Assembly (NCBI RefSeq): GCF_004684095.1
Contig: NZ_SRII01000001.1
Location: forward strand, 124,001 to 188,000
Direction: 5' to 3'
DNA length: 64,000 nt
Source: Hymenobacter sp. UV11
GTDB taxonomy: Bacteria > Bacteroidota > Bacteroidia > Cytophagales > Hymenobacteraceae
In this document: in pieces, positions 61,401 through 64,000 of the stretch
Numbering within the stretch: position 1 is the stretch's first letter
Layout of the letters: each line of letters opens with the position of its first letter
Position numbers and translations under genes: made by a program
The notes under the pieces: model-generated
Databases searched by the model: none
What the model saw: the letters and a program-made list of their open reading frames with translations, nothing else
What the model was told of the DNA's origin: nothing

Positions 61401-61651
61401 GCCTGGAGCCGATTAACCAGGTGAGCGGCTATCAATATCAGAACGGGCTGGGCTATTATGAGAGCCCGCGCGACGCGGCTACCCACTTCTTTTTGAGCGA
61501 AGTGCCGCGCGGCACCCACGTGTTTGAGTACCGGCTGCGGGCGAGCCAGGCCGGTAATTTTTCGAGTGGGCTAAGCCAGGTGCAGTGCCTGTACGCGCCC
61601 GAGTTTGGGGCCAATTCGGCGGGGCAGCGGCTGGTGATAGCGCCGCAGTAA
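55424..61651 (+). CDS. Alpha-2-macroglobulin family protein with SusC-plug-like insert
   Basis: This is a 2075-residue protein of the bacterial alpha-2-macroglobulin family, thought to trap foreign proteases in the periplasm. A signal peptide (about 1-20) is followed by a helical N-terminal region. MG2 begins near 613 (FTDRAIYRPGQTVYFKGIL). The bait/A2M core holds FRETAFWQPALRTD and ITPNAPRFLRPGDAF. The thioester site PYECAEQ has Cys1524 and Gln1527. A helical terpenoid-like toroid and receptor-binding end follow. Two odd inserts are described separately: a rearranged TonB-plug signature at about 1175-1246 and a low-complexity stretch at about 1405-1447. No pbpC is adjacent. Confidence 0.92.
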   Translation: MRYFLLFCCFLMTTFLADSAAPGSPTPFAAQWKKIDALLAKEQTATAAPLVEKIYQQARRENNAPAYVRALLYKIRLLENKENDADEKGIALLENDLKIAGFPARPILHSLLGGLYAEYYNQHRYQLYQRTNGAAPTTGPTPSAGADAGTGLATWDAGRLATAIVRHYQASVTDDPQRQLKTTLAQLDELATGGDAEGRARRPTLYDLLAQRAIAGLQNQELYITKPEQQWQPTDPNLLGSAQEFAALKLTAPAADSLNGLLLGLRLLQRLTAGRLAAGNPTALADVDLQRLDYLRGLVQNTDLAALVEPALARMAVTYQALPLSTEFIAQRAQARRDAGDNVAAVALTHEAEARFPKSRGAARARQLRAEIERPEVAFTAADVVVPGQPWRLDLTARNVTELHAWAYRITLREWEQGAGYDPQNRPLAKRFARALKAAPAATWLVPVPAHPLDYQEQKLAAAGAALPVGYYLVLVSNKAQLSTDTAAGTVTAYAMVGASQLSAVHRTNPANGTTSLLLLDHQTGAPLAGVQNQATFNVYNRTKQRDDRRLGEVLPTGATGEVEIPGPNQATEALGNERLQSVRSWQGRDTLLTTINNYYFPGRNNQAEQPQRRTFLFTDRAIYRPGQTVYFKGILTQSLGEKASLLTGQPVSVRLLDVNGQTVQTLPFTTSDFGSFHGSLVLPTGLLNGEMQLQTDDGSLSFAVEDYKRPTFLVTLDSVPGRPQLGQLLTLTGRARAYAGQATDGARVRYHITRRELWPLFDYAGGGRGGRFRPGPRGGSQEIAHGTTTTDAEGRFAITFTPPLAPKQPGRGRWEPGFLFEITADVTDAAGETRTGTRNVPIGRNPLSLQLTGPAQVDKQALPPFRLLSTNATGEPLPATGTLRLLARRYRPNPPGVPGPTPQTDDNEAPAELLQTLAFDTHASPVLDLGAALAALPTGRYRLEALAAGADSARAQLDFTLYDSKAATVPYATPDWFVALADSVAPGQPATVLLGSSEADARILLETERGGQLLRHEWLTLRAGEQRRLTLASGPADARGPLYVHTTQVRAGHLYRHDATVQVAEKPQPLTLSLATFRDKLAPGQKETWRVTIRQANGKTADAELLATLYDQSLDVFRPHSFQRLNVGYNYYAMRFAWQAPFGVVRSNEVDQLANAAANTALDYPWLNTWGISVEDRLRGRIAGVQVQRNAPGNGPVIRIRGISSAAAPAPMGMADSKALNEVVTVGYGTQRRSDITGAVSTIAKPNAPAPDLTLVPTRTDFRETAFWQPALRTDKNGDVVLEFQMPEAVTRWQLLALAHDRSLHSGQLARQLVTQKEIQITPNAPRFLRPGDAFTFPAKFSNLTDHATSGTAQLFLLDAATGQDITAQLLQGPAQLPVSAAAHQSQALGWALALPPDFTPVAVTYRVVAQSQLVGDSEQLSGKKSKHKVPKNQEPGAGNQAPVAYSDGEENTLPVLPNKILITESLPLPLAGAGTREFELKKLTSTSSPTRRNYSLTLEMTANPAWYAVQSLPYLMEYPYECAEQTFSRLYANLLAAQILRSNPRFKTVLAEWTRQAPSGTAAQQNALASKLAQNQELKNLLLQETPWVRDAQGEAERLARLSTLFDEARLTAETAAALAKLQRMQLPDGAFPWFEKMPADRYITQLIVAGFGKLKKLGAFDAGQDDAARDLLQNALRYLDAAQARDYADLRRQKNVKLAADHLGDLQIQALYARSFWPQQPVAAATKTAAAYYRGQAAQYWAGRTRYLQAQIALSLFRENAKATAAQAIVRALAENALHSPDLGMYWKDVRPGYYWREAPTETQATLIEAFDEIKNDQKSVDEMKLWLLTQKQTHSWESTRATADACYALLLRGTDWLSPTPSLQVEVGGQRIQPEATQAGTGYYKQTWPAAAVQPAQGRVSVTKTSAGPAWGALYWQYFEDLDQVTPAATPLSLERQLYRETRTAAGPQLEKISPATPLKVGDALVVRLVLRTDRALEYVHLKDQRAAGLEPINQVSGYQYQNGLGYYESPRDAATHFFLSEVPRGTHVFEYRLRASQAGNFSSGLSQVQCLYAPEFGANSAGQRLVIAPQ

Positions 61652-61798
61652 GGGGGCCGAATAGGTAAATGAGCTGGCGGCAGACGAAAAACTACGGGAA
61701 CGTTTGCGGGTGGCTTTCCCCTTCTTAACAGGGGGGTAGCCGTCGCGAAAGACCCAATCGGGCCACCGGTGCCGCTTGTGCAGACGGGGTATATAACC

Positions 61799-61806
61799 TA
61801 TTTTTG
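61799..61806 (+). promoter_or_regulatory. -7 promoter element (TATTTTTG)
   Basis: TATTTTTG matches TAnnTTTG and ends 29 bases before the ATG at 61836. The leader is AT-rich and includes TAATCTTATTAGGTAAATTA. Confidence 0.55.
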
Positions 61807-61835
61807 TTTCTCTAATCTTATTAGGTAAATTATTG

Positions 61836-62501
61836 ATGAGGAAGCTAGTTGTTCTATTCGCGCTCTCGCTGAGCACTACGGCGGCCTGGGCCCAAACCGA
61901 AAAGCCACAAGTTGTAACCAAGCTGCCGGGCGAAGAAAAACTGAGTACCCGCGAGCGCGCCGAACGCGATTTCCTGATGCCGGTGCGCCGCAAAAAAGCC
62001 GCCGAACTGTCGAAGCCTACTGCCTCGGCCGAGCAGATGGCCACGGCTTCCCCCGAAACCGATGGCCTCTCGCGCTACAGCGAAGCCGCCGCCGACCCCC
62101 GCACCGAGGAAGTAGCTACCGCCACGGCCGAGGCCAGCGCCGCCAGCCGCCGTGCCGTCCGCCACGCCCGCCTGCGGGCCATCGAGCGGGCCGATGAGCG
62201 CGCCGCCGAAGCCCGTGCCGAGCGCCGCGCCGAAGCCCGCCGCGCCGCCAAGCACAGCAGCAAGTCGAGCAAGACCAGTAAGTCGAGCAAAGCCAGCCAT
62301 GCCAAAGCCTCTTCGCACAGCAGCAAAGCCACGCACCACACCGCTGAAAAGGCCAGCAGCCACCACAGCACCAAGAAAACCGCTTCGCACAAAATCAGCA
62401 AGGCCAACTCCAAAAAATCGGTGCACCACACGGCCGAAAAGAAAGTCAAAACCAAAGCCAAGACTAAGTCGGCAACTACCAAGCACAAAAGCCGCCGCTA
62501 A
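61836..62501 (+). CDS. Exported Ala/Lys/Ser/His-rich protein with histone H1-like tail
   Basis: This is a 221-residue protein starting at ATG 61836 (a TTG directly before it is possible). A signal peptide (MRKLVVLFALSLSTTAAWAQ) precedes a spacer. An Ala/Arg/Glu-rich helix follows (RAIERADERAAEARAERRAE, about 110-135). The tail of about 85 residues is made of Lys, Ser, Thr, Ala and His in repeats such as KSSKTSKSSK, SHSSKATHHTAEKAS and KTKAKTKSATTK. No family is recognised. The tail resembles histone H1-like DNA-binding tails, but the signal peptide argues for an exported, possibly cell-wall- or polyanion-binding protein. It has its own terminator. Confidence 0.8.
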   Translation: MRKLVVLFALSLSTTAAWAQTEKPQVVTKLPGEEKLSTRERAERDFLMPVRRKKAAELSKPTASAEQMATASPETDGLSRYSEAAADPRTEEVATATAEASAASRRAVRHARLRAIERADERAAEARAERRAEARRAAKHSSKSSKTSKSSKASHAKASSHSSKATHHTAEKASSHHSTKKTASHKISKANSKKSVHHTAEKKVKTKAKTKSATTKHKSRR

Positions 62502-62521
62502 GGCAAGTAGCGCAAAAGCAG

Positions 62522-62551
62522 AAGAGGCCCGGCAGCACTGCCGGGCCTCTT
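62522..62551 (+). terminator. Hairpin terminator
   Basis: Stem AAGAGGCCCGGCAG with CTGCCGGGCCTCTT around a short loop, with a T-rich tail (TTTGCGTTTTA). It lies 20 bases after the Lys-rich gene. Confidence 0.88.
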
Positions 62552-62625
62552 TGCGTTTTATAGGGGGGGTAAGAATTGGTAGAAGCGAGCAGCGTGTAAG
62601 GAGTTGTATGAGTTATGGAAGTCGG

Positions 62626-62719
62626 TTGTCCTTGCGAGCGCAGCGCGGCAATCGCACCATCAACGACACCCGAACGACTCTGTTCTAATGCGATTGCCGC
62701 GCTGCGCTCGCAAGGACAA
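62626..62719. repeat. Long palindrome, family B, copy 2
   Basis: Perfect 31-bp arms (62626-62656 and 62689-62719) begin TTGTCCTTGCGAGCGCAGCG and end CGGCAATCGCA. They share TTGCGAGCGCA and CGGCAAT with the element at 50046. It lies 18 bases beyond the stop of the GH28 gene and may terminate it. Confidence 0.9.
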
Positions 62720-62737
62720 ACGATGCTAAGTCAACCC

Positions 62738-64000
62738 TTACAGCACCTTAATATCCTTGGCGGCGGCCGGCGGGATGGCGGGCTGCTGCTGGGTATTCAG
62801 CTGCACGTTCTTGAACTCGATGTTGCGAATGTCGCCGGCCACTACCCCTTTGGTGGCGGTTATCGTCACGTTGTCGAAGTGAATGTCGTGCACCGGCTGC
62901 TCGGGCAAGCCCTGGAAGTACATGGCCGTTTCGGCGCCTTTGCAGGTGATATTCTTGAGGTAAAACTGCTGAAAATCGGGCACCTTGGTGGCGGCCGTGG
63001 GCAGGCCGCTGCCTTTTGCCTTGCCAGCGGGCACGTCTTCGTAGGACGTGTCGAAGAGCACCGCCTCGTGCAGAATGTTATTCATGACGATGTTATCGAC
63101 GTAGATGTCGCGCACCAGGCCACCGCGGCCGGCGTTGCTCTTCACGCGCACCCCAATGTCGGTGCCCACGAAGCGGCAGTCGGTGACCCAAATGTTGCGC
63201 ATGCCGCCGTCGGTGTTGCTGCCAATCACGAAGCCGCCGTGGCCCTGTAGCACGGTGCAGTCGGCGATGAGCACGTTGGTGAGGGCCGGGTCGTCGGGGG
63301 CGCGGTCGCCGCTCGATTTCATGCAGATGCCGTCGTCGCCAGCGCTCACGGTGCAGTGGTAAATGACCACGTTGTGGCTGGCGCTGATGTCGATGCCATC
63401 GCCATTCTGGGCCGAGTAGTCGTTGTGCACCTGCACGTTGCGAATAACCAGGTTCGTAATGCCCTTGGGGTTCACCACGAACATGGGCGAGTTGCGGAAC
63501 GTCGGGCCGTCGAGCAATAGGTTCTTGGTATTGGTGATGACGACCATCTTGGGCCGCAGGTAGTCGCGGGCGGGCAGGTAGTCGGCCTCGGTGGCGTCGG
63601 GCTTGTTCTTGAGCTTTTTGACCAGCGCCTCGCCGCCCAGCGCCTCACGGCTGGGCCACCAGATTTTGCCGTCGGCGCTGAGCACGCCGCCCGAGCGCAC
63701 CACGCGGTCCCACTCGGCGGCCGGTACTTTCGACTTCTTCAGGGGCCGCCACGTCTCGCCCGAGCCGTCGAATATGCCCGGCCCGGTAATGGCCACATCG
63801 TGCAGCTTATTGCCCCAGATGGGTGGCGTTACCTCATACTGGCCCTTGCCGGCCGCTTGCAGCGGATACTGGGTGTGGTCGGGGGTGAAAATGACGATGG
63901 CACCGGCCTCGGTGTGCAGGTCAATGTTGCTTTTCAGCTCAATCGGACCCGTCAGCCACTTGCCGGCCGGCACTACTACGTGGCCGCCGCCCGCCGCCGC
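62738..64000 (-). CDS. Glycoside hydrolase family 28 (polygalacturonase-like), 5' end cut
   Basis: The gene runs off the right edge, so the start and signal peptide are missing; at least 420 residues are present. The right-handed beta-helix repeats are clear. The GH28 active-site pattern is complete: NGDGIDI, then SAGDDGICMKS, then QGHGGFVIGS, then GVRVKSNAGRGG. These supply the catalytic aspartates, the His and the Arg-x-Lys. The family hydrolyses polygalacturonan and related pectic glycans; the exact substrate cannot be told. The C-terminal end is complete at 62738. No SusC/SusD or other pectin genes are seen inside the window. Confidence 0.93.
   Translation of the reverse strand, partial: AAAGGGHVVVPAGKWLTGPIELKSNIDLHTEAGAIVIFTPDHTQYPLQAAGKGQYEVTPPIWGNKLHDVAITGPGIFDGSGETWRPLKKSKVPAAEWDRVVRSGGVLSADGKIWWPSREALGGEALVKKLKNKPDATEADYLPARDYLRPKMVVITNTKNLLLDGPTFRNSPMFVVNPKGITNLVIRNVQVHNDYSAQNGDGIDISASHNVVIYHCTVSAGDDGICMKSSGDRAPDDPALTNVLIADCTVLQGHGGFVIGSNTDGGMRNIWVTDCRFVGTDIGVRVKSNAGRGGLVRDIYVDNIVMNNILHEAVLFDTSYEDVPAGKAKGSGLPTAATKVPDFQQFYLKNITCKGAETAMYFQGLPEQPVHDIHFDNVTITATKGVVAGDIRNIEFKNVQLNTQQQPAIPPAAAKDIKVL

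Noticed and set aside
8528..62719. Insertion sequences
   Set aside because: The palindromes carry no transposase frame, and no transposase-like protein is encoded in the window. They can only be non-autonomous elements at most.

Overview
The window is GC-rich chromosomal DNA that looks like a Bacteroidota bacterium of the Hymenobacter type. Evidence for this: a type IX secretion pair (PorU sortase and PorV) with T9SS C-terminal sorting domains on two other proteins; TonB-dependent and BamA-like outer-membrane proteins; no clear Shine-Dalgarno sites; and the Bacteroidota -7 promoter element TAnnTTTG in front of many genes. Gene content is mostly housekeeping and cell envelope. I see no tRNA, rRNA, CRISPR array, prophage or transposase.

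Layout. 1-2900: D-aminoacyl-tRNA deacylase, a MazG-type pyrophosphohydrolase, AnmK (peptidoglycan recycling) and a DUF2490 outer-membrane protein. 2.9-7.2 kb (minus strand): a small unknown protein, a CARDB/T9SS protein, FtsB/DivIC, enolase and a GT-B glycosyltransferase. 7.5-10 kb: a lipoprotein and a non-catalytic M16 peptidase homologue. 10.3-15.8 kb: porV and porU. 15.8-18.5 kb: phosphatidylserine synthase, a CarboxypepD-like protein and a metallo-hydrolase. 18.6-23.3 kb: an FAD oxidoreductase and a 1131-residue propeller/beta-barrel protein. 23.4-33.9 kb: cytochrome c maturation genes ccmB, ccmC, ccmD, ccmE and ccmF, with a methyltransferase, a Cys-rich secreted protein, a LytTR regulator and a hybrid histidine kinase placed among them. 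34-40 kb: a large T9SS adhesin, a DUF2520 Rossmann protein, a 2Fe-2S ferredoxin, IscX, a cold-shock protein and a UbiA prenyltransferase. 40-44 kb: two outer-membrane beta-barrel proteins. 44.2-48.2 kb: a small orphan biosynthetic group (GT2 glycosyltransferase, SAM methyltransferase, PIG-L deacetylase, acyl-CoA dehydrogenase). 48.4-55.2 kb: purH, a CPA1 antiporter, mreBCD and a GNAT acetyltransferase. 55.4-61.7 kb: a 2075-residue alpha-2-macroglobulin. 61.8-64 kb: a secreted Lys/Ser/His-rich protein and a GH28 glycosidase cut by the window edge.

The most unusual signals are not genes. First, the 11-mer GGGGGGTAGGG (or its complement CCCTACCCCCC) occurs exactly at least 20 times, in genes and between them, often forcing rare codons. 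Second, many intergenic gaps hold long near-perfect palindromes of several families, some overlapping gene ends or supplying start codons. Third, several genes have their start codon only 3-5 bases after a TAnnTTTG element, which predicts leaderless mRNAs. Among the genes, the most interesting are the orphan cluster at 44-48 kb, the alpha-2-macroglobulin carrying a rearranged SusC/TonB-plug signature, and a CcmE with Cys in place of the usual haem-binding His.
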